64,000 nucleotides of DNA from positions 2,875,501 through 2,939,500 of the forward strand of contig NZ_CP031963.1 of NCBI RefSeq assembly GCF_003443675.1. Reading direction: 5' to 3'. Source of the stretch: Aquimarina sp. BL5 (GTDB lineage Bacteria; Bacteroidota; Bacteroidia; Flavobacteriales; Flavobacteriaceae). Shown here one piece after another: positions 18,001-27,101 of this stretch. Position 1 is the first letter of the stretch; each line of letters starts with the position of its first letter. The position numbers were made by a program, and so were the translations under genes. The notes under the pieces are model-generated. The model was given only the letters and a program-made list of their open reading frames with translations. It ran no database searches and was not told the origin of the DNA.

Positions 18001-19673
18001 TTATTTATTCCTCCTACACCTAATCCACTATACAAAGCTTGATCATTACCATAAAACAAACCATCTTTAATCAATTGTCTAGTATTAACTTTCCATCCAA
18101 AATTCTTTTTTAAGGAATGATCAGGATTCAGTTGGTCAAAAACATCCCAACCCGTCATACAGGTATGTGCTACAAAACCATCAAATCGTCCTAAAGGCTC
18201 CGTGGTTGGGTTTAAACCTTGAAAATAAGGTAAATTACCAGAATCGAACATAGGCTTTTCTGGAAAAGCAAACCAAAACCCTGTTCCTTCGGTACCTGCA
18301 GCAATATTGTTCTCAAAATAATTATTTGGGTTAGTGATCCAATAAGATGCGGGTGTTCTATTTTGGGCTTCATTAGCTTCATTATCAGAAGGTGTCAATT
18401 GTTCTCCTGGTTTTGGCCTTCTGGTGACAAATACCACATTATTCTTAATGGTATTAAATCGTTCTCCACCATCTTCTAAAAAAATACCATGACCGATCTG
18501 ATCATACGCAAATACTCCATCTACAGTTACATAATCCGTACCGTGAATTGTTACTGCGCGATTAAAAGATTTGTGCACACTACTATTTCTTAAATAACTG
18601 CCTTGTGCTTTATCTTCATTTAAATGCCAATGGAATGGATATCTTCCTAAAATCCCTTTCTGTCCCATCTTGTAGAGTTCTACATGTTCTGCATGAGCAG
18701 TAGAATTCTTCATAAGCATGATATGACCACCAAATCCTGTTTGTTCGTTATTTCCATCCATCTTACCCTGAATCTTAATATAATGTGATAACAACCCAAC
18801 TTCTCCTTGGATATCTACATTCCATGTTTTTCCATCTCTATCTCTGGTATATGTCTTAGATCCACCAATATGTTTGAATTTAAGAGGAGATGCTAATGTC
18901 AGAGTTCTTCTATTACCGCTAATTGCAGTGATCTCTGCTTCATCTACATCGTTCCATGCTTTTGATTGCGAACTAGCCAACCCTGTAGAAGTCAATGCGA
19001 TCTTATCGCCTACTTCCCAATCTACCTCATCTTTTAAAGTGATTTGAGTAGCTCCAGCATTAGCCGTAGTCACAAGATTAGTCCAACTCATTCTTTCCTT
19101 TCCGTGGAGTTCTAATCGACCTCCACCCATCACCATAATAGCCTTATAGGATGCAGGAGCATTGTTTATTTTATTACCAGTAAGTGTGATTTGACATCTA
19201 ATACCTCCAGGGCCCTTATCTGCATTATAAGGTTGGGCTTCGGTTCCAATCTCCATATAACCCCCATTGGCAACCATTATACTTCTGGCTTCTAAATCAA
19301 TCCAAGCACCTTCGGATTGATAATTTACAGCACTTAATTTTCCTTGTATATTGATGTTCCTTGCTCTGCAGATTCCTACCATTCTTAAGTCTATACCTGA
19401 AGGAACCACTACATCATCATTTGATGTAGGTTTTATACCATTGGGCCAGGTAGATGCATCTGTCCATAAACCAGAATTAATTGGTCTAATCGTAGCCAAG
19501 TTAGTCGGAGGAACACAATCATACGAAGAGGAAATCTTAGACGATGGAACGGTATTAGTAGCAAAAAGTCTACCAACACAAAACGTAAGAAATATTAGTA
19601 TAACAACTGTTGCTAAATTATTCCGTTTTGCTATACGTTTCAGTATGGTTATTGGGATTGTTAGTTTTTTCAT
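15078..19673 (-). CDS. Secreted G8-domain beta-helix protein with CBM6, DNRLRE and T9SS type A signal
   Basis: 1531 residues. Order: N-terminal signal or membrane helix (about 20-40); G8 domain (about 58-190; SGLWTDASTWPNG, VVVPSG); right-handed beta-helix (about 190-700; FHWHLNEDKAQGSYLRNSSVHKS, HGIFLEDGGE); a low-similarity stretch; EF-hand-like DSDGDGRPDIVETD (about 880); a sugar-binding-like sandwich (about 910-1045); Ig-like domain (about 1055-1155; PYEWG); CBM6-type module (about 1160-1295; FEAEAFTD, LRLVYSGG, NFDRVEI); DNRLRE/CBM96-like domain (about 1297-1440); T9SS type A sorting domain (ELYPNPVKD). G8 proteins include animal hyaluronan-degrading CEMIP/TMEM2. Here a role on an acidic polysaccharide is plausible but unproved. 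Unlike its seven neighbours it lacks the shared Cys-bracketed module. Confidence 0.85.
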   Translation of the reverse strand: MKKLTIPITILKRIAKRNNLATVVILIFLTFCVGRLFATNTVPSSKISSSYDCVPPTNLATIRPINSGLWTDASTWPNGIKPTSNDDVVVPSGIDLRMVGICRARNINIQGKLSAVNYQSEGAWIDLEARSIMVANGGYMEIGTEAQPYNADKGPGGIRCQITLTGNKINNAPASYKAIMVMGGGRLELHGKERMSWTNLVTTANAGATQITLKDEVDWEVGDKIALTSTGLASSQSKAWNDVDEAEITAISGNRRTLTLASPLKFKHIGGSKTYTRDRDGKTWNVDIQGEVGLLSHYIKIQGKMDGNNEQTGFGGHIMLMKNSTAHAEHVELYKMGQKGILGRYPFHWHLNEDKAQGSYLRNSSVHKSFNRAVTIHGTDYVTVDGVFAYDQIGHGIFLEDGGERFNTIKNNVVFVTRRPKPGEQLTPSDNEANEAQNRTPASYWITNPNNYFENNIAAGTEGTGFWFAFPEKPMFDSGNLPYFQGLNPTTEPLGRFDGFVAHTCMTGWDVFDQLNPDHSLKKNFGWKVNTRQLIKDGLFYGNDQALYSGLGVGGINKNTVFYNCAFSDNKTVSMLAGDLTIENSLFNVDTDLGVFNGTREFFRFYDGPGRHFDCHFEGWNRSNSQMIKQITGGGATENFNPTFRGTTKGFSEPFPFRFFPLPNTDDTRARKVGQFFKDYDGGLTGKANTTMIRDIAFLRDGHEYRHPSWRNAARSDYFFAGLWLAGINSSGTRISVVRSKQGTEDVCFYESGNASSGTYKFPTIVNEGFMYTYYLDRAPSNRSIHLIWNRGDVGDLGFVRFKGLGRLGNFRARGHNFNLPRLNSIAAVENATDNAYFIAGNGDVYLKLRNLGGDDRSNIFFNWDNNGSFQPTSLPCTTNDLDGVTAIDSDGDGRPDIVETDSCGNPNNAFDLNFGFNRTSESFQKVNIAADNTSSDQHWLLRADNSNDPYIIRIGLKFNGSQVPQLRIRTKSEAAGTFQLFWATTDQPGFAANRSVTVAPQTTNVFEELVFDMSNLNTWMGKTITKIRLDFPPDTSAPRHTWIDYIHGPNASDDPCDNTPDIAFTSPTNTQLEVGDDLGVVVSVTSGSVANIRLYLNNSLVRQENAAPYEWGTANPGANDTDLLNLAAGNYDLKAIATSSNGQTATKTKMITVSGGNAIPIPGNFEAEAFTDVSGSVRTENTPGGGQNLGFILNNNYTEYQINITESGAYDVAAYASSNTSGGTIEIYANNSLKGSVQILGNGNWHSYQPYSTSISLSEGNQTLRLVYSGGTTYLFNFDRVEITKPARIERTTTLSVIHDAYLDNSMRFNNAMVRIESGRRTGYLMYDLSEISGEIDSAMLQFEVFGDSGNGELLVHEAIHNGWTETNISTQNRPGIKTRSIGSKTGTYAIGSTIQIPVDLSKVSANRVSLIIEMNGGNDFAFGSKENSTTGAPELIINYLENKEPENQVNRPELYPNPVKDIVRISSGNFPKIIKVYDLLGAVKISKSLGENETEIDFSELSNGIYMVRIIDINNRRAEPMIYKIVKTN

Positions 19674-20442
19674 GATTTGTTGAGTTTACGTTGGTTTGAT
19701 TTTTTAAGGTTTATAATAAGAGTATATTCTTTTAACTCTAATATTTATTAATCTTCATCAATACTACATTTGTCATTTTAAAAATTGTAATTGATATAGC
19801 TGAACACAAATCATAGGTATCGCATTAATCAGCCCAAAAGGGTCTAAAGCATTGGTAAGATTTAATATTCAATTCTATATTGAAATCATTAATTTTTTTA
19901 ATTACATAACATTAGCGATCCATTCTATGAAAAATTCATAAAAGGAATGCCTGGTGCGCTAATGCACATCAAATATTAAAGATCTAAGGGAAGAAATATT
20001 TTTTAGGCACTAAGCAGATAATATTGCTTAATTTTTGATACAACGTTTTAAAAACAAAAATTACTTTATGTAAAATTATTTATACATATTGTCCCAATAA
20101 TATTTGTCTATAATCCATTGTAAAAATCGTAAAAAGAAGTGTCTGGATTCTCTTGTTTTTACGACTTAACAATATTAACGAAATTATTGACTTAGTTTAT
20201 ATTAAATCAATCTTCAAAAAACATAAAATACTGTATATCATATATTTAAATTTATTTTTTCAATATTTTTTATAGATTTCGCAAAGAACACTTCTGTGAT
20301 ATTTCGATTAAAAAGTGATATTGTTTTTATTAAAAATGAGTAAATGCTTATACTACAATTAAAATGGTATATTTTTTTGATGAAAATTTAACAACCAAGA
20401 CACTTAATTCAATAAAATATCCTGGTTGTTATTAGCTCAATT
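19674..20442. other. 769-base gap between G8 and PL28-like genes; no gene seen
   Basis: Very AT-rich. It should hold the promoter of the G8 gene (minus) and the end of the lyase transcript. A weak hairpin with 8-base arms AACAACCA and TGGTTGTT (20390-20397 and 20423-20430) lies just after the lyase stop but has no proper T-run. Two stretches, 19919-19962 and 20113-20155, look like diverged copies of one another (ATCCATT..T...AAAA..CTGG), about 194 bases apart. I see no open frame or RNA gene. Confidence 0.5.
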
Positions 20443-22641
20443 TTATTTTTTAACAAACAATAATGATTCTTTAAACCTAACTGATTTTACTAATAAGAAA
20501 TAAGAGCCTGAAGGTAATTCTGAAACCTCCAAAACTTCCGTTTCATTCTTTGTACTTATCTCTTTTATTAAGCGTCCATCCAGACTTACTATTTGAAGCG
20601 TTTTTAATTCAGATGACATACCTGACACAGTAAATGAAGATGATAAAATCGGATTCGGAAATGCCTTGATCTGTACCAAATCGTTTTCTGGTCTTTCACG
20701 ATTACAATTCGGCGCTGTCGGAGAATTGCTAAAGTAAATAGTAGCATCTTTTGTTTTAGAAACTAATACTAAATTTTCTCCATCTCTTGCTACCCAATAC
20801 GATCCGTCTAATCCCTCAAAACCAGTATTATTTAAGGTAACCTCTGGTTGAGCATTCTGTAATTGGAAAATCATTGTATCTTTAAAATCTACATACCAGT
20901 CTGGAGATCCATTATTAGTGTTAATAGCAAATTGATACAATCCATTATTTTGAGGCACCCAATTAACTGTAAATTTTCGGAAGTTTCCTAATTTAGGCCC
21001 TTCACTTCCTAACACATGTACGTTACTATAAGTGATTTTATCCATAGGGCTTAGACCACTATTCGCTGGTGTTTCAAATCCACAATTATTAGTAGTACCG
21101 CCATTTTTGACTATAACAGTTCTTGATACTTCTTCTGACAACCCTTCTTTATCAAAAGCTCTGGCTCCAATACTATATGTTCCAGCTGATGTGGGTGTCC
21201 AAGTTATGCTAAAAGGTCTCGTACGATCTTGCTTAAAGAAAGAACCGTTTACCTTGAAGTTAACGTAATCTAAATTTCCATCTGGATCAGAAGCGTTTGC
21301 ACTAAGCGTTATAGTCTGTCCTAAAACAAATTCCTGATTTTCCTGAGATGGATTTGTTAAAGAAACGATTGGTTTTTGATTACCAGCAGTTCCATTTACA
21401 GTTAACGTTAATGATTTATTCGTTTTTGCCCCATCATTGTCTGTAGCTTCAGCCCTAATAGTATGAGTACCTACAGAGAGGTTTAAAAGCTCGGTTGCAT
21501 TATCGCCCATCCCCCATTCATATGGAGCTATGCTTTCCTGGCGAATTAAATTTCCATCTACATATAGTTTTACATTACTAATAGAACCATCATTATCAGA
21601 TGCATTTACAGTAACTTCGAGTTCATCATAACCTTCAGGCAAACTAATATCTCCTGATGGTGAAGCAAAAGAAATGTTTGGTTTTTGATTGGATCCTCCT
21701 GTACCAATTGAAGAAGGACATTGACTCTCAGAAGACTCGGAAACACACCAATCAGCAAATCGTACCTGCTCATCATTTAATCCACTCGTTTTTCCTCTAT
21801 AAATACCCCATTTAGGTCTATTATAATCTGCTCCACTTCTCCATAAATCTATATTAGAATTAGAATAAGAAAAAACAGTTTGTCCATTAGACACTTTTTT
21901 CAGCACCACATTGAGTGTTCCATTATCCCCATGTTTTATTTTCACATACCCTTCGATCCATTCTCCTTTAAATCTAGATAGTGGTTCTTGTTTTAGATCA
22001 ACATAAACAGAATTCGGATTTTTTCTATTATGTACCAACTCAAATTTATCTTTTTGTGCTGATAAAGTTAGTATTGGTGGCTTATCATTACTTCCTCCTT
22101 TAGCCTTTAATTGAAAGAAGTGACAAAATCTATTACTAGCTTTATAATTACTTGCTAAACGAAACTTCCACCTATAGTAGCTCGTAGAATTTCTGGGGTG
22201 ACGCAAAGTATTGGAACTAGCTCCTGGTCCTCCTTTTATTTCAATGCGCACACGATCATCATTTTTACATCGATCATCATCGTCATCGATATGACTATGA
22301 AAAACAAATACATTCTTGTCTAATTCATTATCAAACCTTTGGGTAATATGAGGTCCAAAACTCTTGTGCTTACAATCTGGATCTTCTATACCAAACCCAT
22401 CATTTTTTATAACAGAATACCCACTGCCTGAACTGGAAGTAGCAGAAGAAGTAGTTTGGGATTGAAGCAAGGGTATATTGGCAAATAAGATACACCAAAG
22501 GAATGCACCAGACCTATTGATAAATAGATCAGAAAATAATTTTTGTCTTCTAATATTTACATTTAATTGCTGCTCATTAGTAGCGAGATATTCTCGCAAC
22601 CAAAATAACTTTTGATTAAGTCTTGTTTTAAAATTTTTCAT
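20443..22641 (-). CDS. Secreted polysaccharide lyase, PL28-like (ulvan-lyase type), T9SS
   Basis: 732 residues. An unusual 45-residue polar head precedes the hydrophobic signal (about 46-62, ending LLQSQ); no later Met gives a better start. The catalytic jelly-roll (about 70-310) has NDGFGIEDPDCKH, FGPHITQRFD, HSHIDDDDDRC, RVRIEIKGG, YRWKFRLASNY, HFFQLKA and RPKWGIYRGK. This pattern recalls PL28 ulvan lyases and, more distantly, heparin-lyase-type folds. Two Ig-like Big_9 domains follow (about 315-515; PYEWG, ARAFDKEG), then the Cys-bracketed module (about 520-645, CGFETP to APNC) and a T9SS type A domain (KAFPNPIL). Secretion and lyase class are well supported; ulvan as substrate is inference. 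Confidence 0.7.
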   Translation of the reverse strand: MKNFKTRLNQKLFWLREYLATNEQQLNVNIRRQKLFSDLFINRSGAFLWCILFANIPLLQSQTTSSATSSSGSGYSVIKNDGFGIEDPDCKHKSFGPHITQRFDNELDKNVFVFHSHIDDDDDRCKNDDRVRIEIKGGPGASSNTLRHPRNSTSYYRWKFRLASNYKASNRFCHFFQLKAKGGSNDKPPILTLSAQKDKFELVHNRKNPNSVYVDLKQEPLSRFKGEWIEGYVKIKHGDNGTLNVVLKKVSNGQTVFSYSNSNIDLWRSGADYNRPKWGIYRGKTSGLNDEQVRFADWCVSESSESQCPSSIGTGGSNQKPNISFASPSGDISLPEGYDELEVTVNASDNDGSISNVKLYVDGNLIRQESIAPYEWGMGDNATELLNLSVGTHTIRAEATDNDGAKTNKSLTLTVNGTAGNQKPIVSLTNPSQENQEFVLGQTITLSANASDPDGNLDYVNFKVNGSFFKQDRTRPFSITWTPTSAGTYSIGARAFDKEGLSEEVSRTVIVKNGGTTNNCGFETPANSGLSPMDKITYSNVHVLGSEGPKLGNFRKFTVNWVPQNNGLYQFAINTNNGSPDWYVDFKDTMIFQLQNAQPEVTLNNTGFEGLDGSYWVARDGENLVLVSKTKDATIYFSNSPTAPNCNRERPENDLVQIKAFPNPILSSSFTVSGMSSELKTLQIVSLDGRLIKEISTKNETEVLEVSELPSGSYFLLVKSVRFKESLLFVKK

Positions 22642-22669
22642 TGTGATTAGCTGTTTTTAACGTGCAGTT

Positions 22670-22714
22670 ATTAGCATTAGGGCATTCTGTTTAACAAAAC
22701 ATCCTAATGCTAAT
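22670..22714 (-). repeat. Intergenic hairpin
   Basis: Arms ATTAGCATTAGG (22670-22681) and CCTAATGCTAAT (22703-22714) are perfectly complementary over 12 bases with a 21-base loop. It lies between the stop of the DUF5060 gene and the start of the PL28-like gene on the minus strand. No T-run follows, so an RNA processing or stability role is as likely as termination. Confidence 0.6.
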
Positions 22715-22722
22715 TATAGATT

Positions 22723-25700
22723 CTATTTTTTTATAAATAACAGTGATTCTTTGAATCGAACTGCTTTAACCGAAAGGAAATAAGAACCTGATGGCAATTC
22801 AGAAACATCTATAGTTTCTCTCTCATTTTTAGTAGTAATTTCTTTTACAACTCTTCCATCTACACTTATTATTTGAAGTGTTTTTAATTCTTCAGACATC
22901 ATCCCAGTAACTGATAAATAAGAATCTAAAACTGGATTAGGAAATGCATTTATTTGTGTAAAATCTGTTTCTGGGTTTGATCTATTACAATTAGGAGCGG
23001 TTGCTGAATTACTGAAATAAATTGTATAATTTCCAGACTTAGAAACCAATGCAAAATTAGCACCGTCTCTAGCTACCCAATAAGCACCGTCCAATCCATC
23101 AAAACCAGTATTATTCAGAGTAACTTCTGGATTAGAATTCTGTAACTGAAAACTCATGGAATCTTTAAAATCTACATACCAATCTGGTGATCCATTATTT
23201 GTATTGATTGCAAATTGATACAATCCATTGTTCTGTGGAACCCAATTAATTGTGAACTTTCTAAAATTACCTAGTTTAGGTCCTTCGTTTCCTAATACAT
23301 GTACGTTGTTATAAGTGACTTTATCCATAGCAGTTAGACCACTATTTATTGGAGTTTCAAAAGAACAAGAAGACCCTCCACTAGTATCAGCATTTTGAAC
23401 TGTTAGTGTAATCGAAGTTTCAGCTTTTTTTCCTTCATTATCAGTAGCTTCTGCCTTAATTGTATAGATTCCGGCTGGACGTCCATTAAGTTCATTTGGA
23501 TTAGGAGATCCATCATGACCCCATTCGTATGGAGTAATATTTTCCTGACGGATTAAAGTATTATTGATATATAATTTCACATTAGCTACTGATCCATCGG
23601 GATCCGAAGCATTTACAACCACTGTAAGATCATATCCTTCATCCACGGTAAGATCACCAGAAAGATTAGAGAATGAGACTTGTGGTTCTTGATTACTGGT
23701 TTCTTCCTTAATGATTACTGTTCTAGATACTTCTGTAGAAAGCCCTTCTTGTTCGCTTTCAAAAGCTCTAGCTCCAACTGTATACGTTCCTGCAACAGTT
23801 GGTGTCCAAGACACTTCATAAGGCGCAGTTTGATCTTGTTTAAAAAATGATCCATTAATTTTAAAATTTACTTTTTCAATACTTCCCTCAGCATCTGAAG
23901 CATTGGCACTTAAGGAAATGGTTTCCCCAAGTGTATATTCCTGATTATTTTGAGGAGGATTTGTTAAAGAAACTTGTGGTGTTTGATTACTATTTACTCC
24001 ACTTACTGTTAGTGTAAATGATTTACTGGCTTTTGCCCCATCATTGTCTGTAGCTTCAGCCCTAATAGTATGAGTACCTACGGATAGGTTTAAAAGTTCA
24101 GCAGCATTATCACCCATACCCCATTCGTATGGTACAACACTTTCCTGACGAATTAAATTTCCATCTACATATAGTTTTACATCACTAATAGTACCATCAC
24201 TATCTGTAGCATTCACGGTTACTTCAAAATTTGTATACCCTTCTTGCACCGAAGTATTTCCTGCAGGCGATGCAAAAAATACTATAGGAGCTTCATTTTC
24301 TGTAGGGTTAGAATTATTTTTAGTTACTAAAATTACCCAATCGCTACCTGTACTGTTTGGAGCATTACCAAGCGATCTATTTCCTCCTCCGCTAACATTG
24401 GTTACGGAACCATTTACTAAATTTCCACCATTTCGAGGGTTATACCACTTCACTGTAAATTGTCCACTTTGTTCATTTAAATTAAGATTTGTTGATCCTC
24501 CATTTTTTAAGTATACAACATAGGCTTCTCCTTGTTGCGCATAGCAATAATCATTGTTGTTAGAAGATAATGAGTTATTATTTCGCATTTGTGTCAAAGG
24601 AAGATCTGCAATATCAAAGAACCTAATTGCGTGACGTCCATAATCCCACCATTTATCTCTACTTCTAAAATTCTGCAAAGAAAGATCAGAATCAGCATGT
24701 CCATATCCGAAATACCATTCATTACCCCATCCACCAGCAAGTAGAGTTCCCCACATAGCATTTTTTCGACCATTTGTATGGGAGTTTCCAGCGTCATTAT
24801 CCGGGCGAATTGCATCCTCAGCATCTCCTGGCTCATCACAGGCTACAGCCCATTTTTTTCCAGCATTTCTAGAATTATCTACCCATTCTTTTACCCAACC
24901 AAAAACATTACTAAAATTGGCTTTATTAGTTTGTAAAGAAAGTCCAGTAAGGTTCGAGGTGTTTCCTAGCAAATCATCTGGAAGAAAAGAAGGTGCATTA
25001 TGAATAACTATATGATGACGATACGGATCGTTATCCCAGAAATAACGGGTCATGGCTCTTCTCTGTGCAGTACTTTGATTAGTACTACCAAAAGTTCCAT
25101 TTTCTTCACCTAAATTCCAATTTAGTGCTAAATTATGTCCAAATCTAGCGATTAGTTCGCGATAGTATAATTTACGTTGTGTTCCTACATTACCATTATC
25201 CAGTAACATCTCGTTTTCCGTTTCTTGTGTTTTAAAATGCGCAAAAATTCCGTTATGCTGCATATGCTCTATAACAATTGCCCATTGTTCTAATTTAGAA
25301 ACATCCATTCGAGTACGTTGATTGCTTCCTACATATGGATATACATTTTCATCGTCTCCATTAATATTCATGGTTAAGAATGACATGGCATTTAACCCTT
25401 CGCTAGCAATATAATTTACAGCTCCTATCAATCCTTTTCCTTTTCCACTCTTCCAGGTAGGATCACCAGGTTCCCAATCTCCTACGTGCGGTTGATAATC
25501 TTTTCTTCTATTTCCAGCGTTCGGTGTATTATCAAAATCATCATATGCTAGCAGGTTTTCTGGCGAGTCAGATCCTTGTTTGATCATATATTTACCTGTC
25601 TCCGCAAAACGCAGATAATGTTCTCCTACATATTGCAGACGGCCTTTTCCTCTAAAATCTCTACCTGATTTATTCGTCGCACTGATGTTGAATGATCCTG

Positions 25701-27069
25701 TTTCTCCATTCATAAATCCAGCTACAGTTCCGGCATTAGCACCATCATTAACAGCGACATTGCTTCCTTTTCTAAAAGAAACTGAATAGTTCCAAGTTCC
25801 TGTTTTATCCGGTGCAAAATGAGCTCTCCATTTGTTTCCACTAGATGCAGATGTCTGTCCTGCATTCCCATCTGCAGCGTAATAACCTGGTACGACATAC
25901 GATGGAGATCCACTTTCATGTGTAAAGGTTACATTCAATCTATAATTTAGAAATGGATTATCACCCGCTGATTCCGAAGTATTAGGTCCATTAAAAGTTA
26001 GTGTTACTTTATGCCATTTTCTTCGCTCACCTGTAATCGATGCGCTGCTATTATTGTCACCACCTCCATCATCATCACAAGTTGTTTCTTCCAAAGACAA
26101 GTTTGTAGCATTAGCGCTCGTACGATTTAGTGTAACTCGATCTACAATATGATGTTTTGAACGACCTGATATTAGCATTGTATATACACCTGGTGAATCA
26201 AACTCCACAAAGATATCATAAGGATCGTTATCATTGGTTTTTGTAGCCCAGGTCCAATTTGTGGTTCCTGTAGAATATACCTTAAGATATCCTTCACCAC
26301 TTGCTCCTTCCGGATTAGGTGTTTGACCAGATCCTTTAGGATATACTCTTTCACTACCTTTTTGCCCATAAAATTCACTTGCATCGGGGAATTTTAACCA
26401 AGTATCATTTGCTTCGGTTGGACTATCTCCTTCGCCTACTTTAGATCTCCAAAGGAACTTATACCGTCCTGCAGAATTGATCTTGATCTTTGTATTGATC
26501 ACTCCATTACCAGGGTCATTAAAATGGTCAGGACCTGTCCATTCAATATAACCTCCTCCTGTAAATCCCGAAATTGCGCTCTTTTTTTGCCAATTCCCTG
26601 AAGTAGATAAGTTTTCTGCTTCGATAACAACAAGTCCATTTTTCTCTTCGTATGCAGTATCACAATTACTTCCGCCTCCACCAGAACCAGTTACGGTGAA
26701 ACTTTTAGCATCTTCATCTGTTGCTCCATCATTGTCGGTCACTACTACTTTAACTGTATAACTTCCTATCTGGACATTCGATATTTGATGAGGTGTGTAA
26801 TTTGTTCCATCTGTATCTACCAAATTTCCATTTACGAAAACCAGATGCTTTGTTATCGTTCCATCAGCATCATTCGCATTAATATTTACTGATATGTTTG
26901 CTCCTATCGAGTAAGTGTTATTAATTCCTGTTATGGATACAGTAGGAGAATTATTATATGTTCCATTTATCGTTTTCTCTCCTGCTATACTGGAACTGGC
27001 ATACAGAAATAATAGGTTGGCTACAAGGAATACTGTGATTCTACTTGCATTTTTAAAATGATTTTTCAT
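22723..27069 (-). CDS. Secreted DUF5060 / glycoside-hydrolase-like TIM barrel multidomain enzyme, T9SS
   Basis: 1448 residues. Order: signal peptide (1-29); Ig-like domain (about 40-132); CBM35/CBM6-like sandwich starting [10 protein letters not shown] (about 138-320); DUF5060 (about 345-460; KWHKVTLTF); (beta/alpha)8 barrel (about 470-820) with [29 protein letters not shown] (probable acid/base Glu) and VACDEPG; a collagen-binding-like beta domain (about 820-915; [10 protein letters not shown]); three Ig-like domains (about 925-1225); Cys-bracketed module (about 1235-1363; CSFETP to APNC); T9SS type A domain. DUF5060 barrels are common in marine polysaccharide loci, but I know of no settled activity for this exact form. 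It sits among lyases, so it may trim saturated oligosaccharides. Confidence 0.8.
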   Translation of the reverse strand: MKNHFKNASRITVFLVANLLFLYASSSIAGEKTINGTYNNSPTVSITGINNTYSIGANISVNINANDADGTITKHLVFVNGNLVDTDGTNYTPHQISNVQIGSYTVKVVVTDNDGATDEDAKSFTVTGSGGGGSNCDTAYEEKNGLVVIEAENLSTSGNWQKKSAISGFTGGGYIEWTGPDHFNDPGNGVINTKIKINSAGRYKFLWRSKVGEGDSPTEANDTWLKFPDASEFYGQKGSERVYPKGSGQTPNPEGASGEGYLKVYSTGTTNWTWATKTNDNDPYDIFVEFDSPGVYTMLISGRSKHHIVDRVTLNRTSANATNLSLEETTCDDDGGGDNNSSASITGERRKWHKVTLTFNGPNTSESAGDNPFLNYRLNVTFTHESGSPSYVVPGYYAADGNAGQTSASSGNKWRAHFAPDKTGTWNYSVSFRKGSNVAVNDGANAGTVAGFMNGETGSFNISATNKSGRDFRGKGRLQYVGEHYLRFAETGKYMIKQGSDSPENLLAYDDFDNTPNAGNRRKDYQPHVGDWEPGDPTWKSGKGKGLIGAVNYIASEGLNAMSFLTMNINGDDENVYPYVGSNQRTRMDVSKLEQWAIVIEHMQHNGIFAHFKTQETENEMLLDNGNVGTQRKLYYRELIARFGHNLALNWNLGEENGTFGSTNQSTAQRRAMTRYFWDNDPYRHHIVIHNAPSFLPDDLLGNTSNLTGLSLQTNKANFSNVFGWVKEWVDNSRNAGKKWAVACDEPGDAEDAIRPDNDAGNSHTNGRKNAMWGTLLAGGWGNEWYFGYGHADSDLSLQNFRSRDKWWDYGRHAIRFFDIADLPLTQMRNNNSLSSNNNDYCYAQQGEAYVVYLKNGGSTNLNLNEQSGQFTVKWYNPRNGGNLVNGSVTNVSGGGNRSLGNAPNSTGSDWVILVTKNNSNPTENEAPIVFFASPAGNTSVQEGYTNFEVTVNATDSDGTISDVKLYVDGNLIRQESVVPYEWGMGDNAAELLNLSVGTHTIRAEATDNDGAKASKSFTLTVSGVNSNQTPQVSLTNPPQNNQEYTLGETISLSANASDAEGSIEKVNFKINGSFFKQDQTAPYEVSWTPTVAGTYTVGARAFESEQEGLSTEVSRTVIIKEETSNQEPQVSFSNLSGDLTVDEGYDLTVVVNASDPDGSVANVKLYINNTLIRQENITPYEWGHDGSPNPNELNGRPAGIYTIKAEATDNEGKKAETSITLTVQNADTSGGSSCSFETPINSGLTAMDKVTYNNVHVLGNEGPKLGNFRKFTINWVPQNNGLYQFAINTNNGSPDWYVDFKDSMSFQLQNSNPEVTLNNTGFDGLDGAYWVARDGANFALVSKSGNYTIYFSNSATAPNCNRSNPETDFTQINAFPNPVLDSYLSVTGMMSEELKTLQIISVDGRVVKEITTKNERETIDVSELPSGSYFLSVKAVRFKESLLFIKK

Positions 27070-27101
27070 GATTGTTTTAAGAGTATTTTGAGGTTAATAA
27101 A

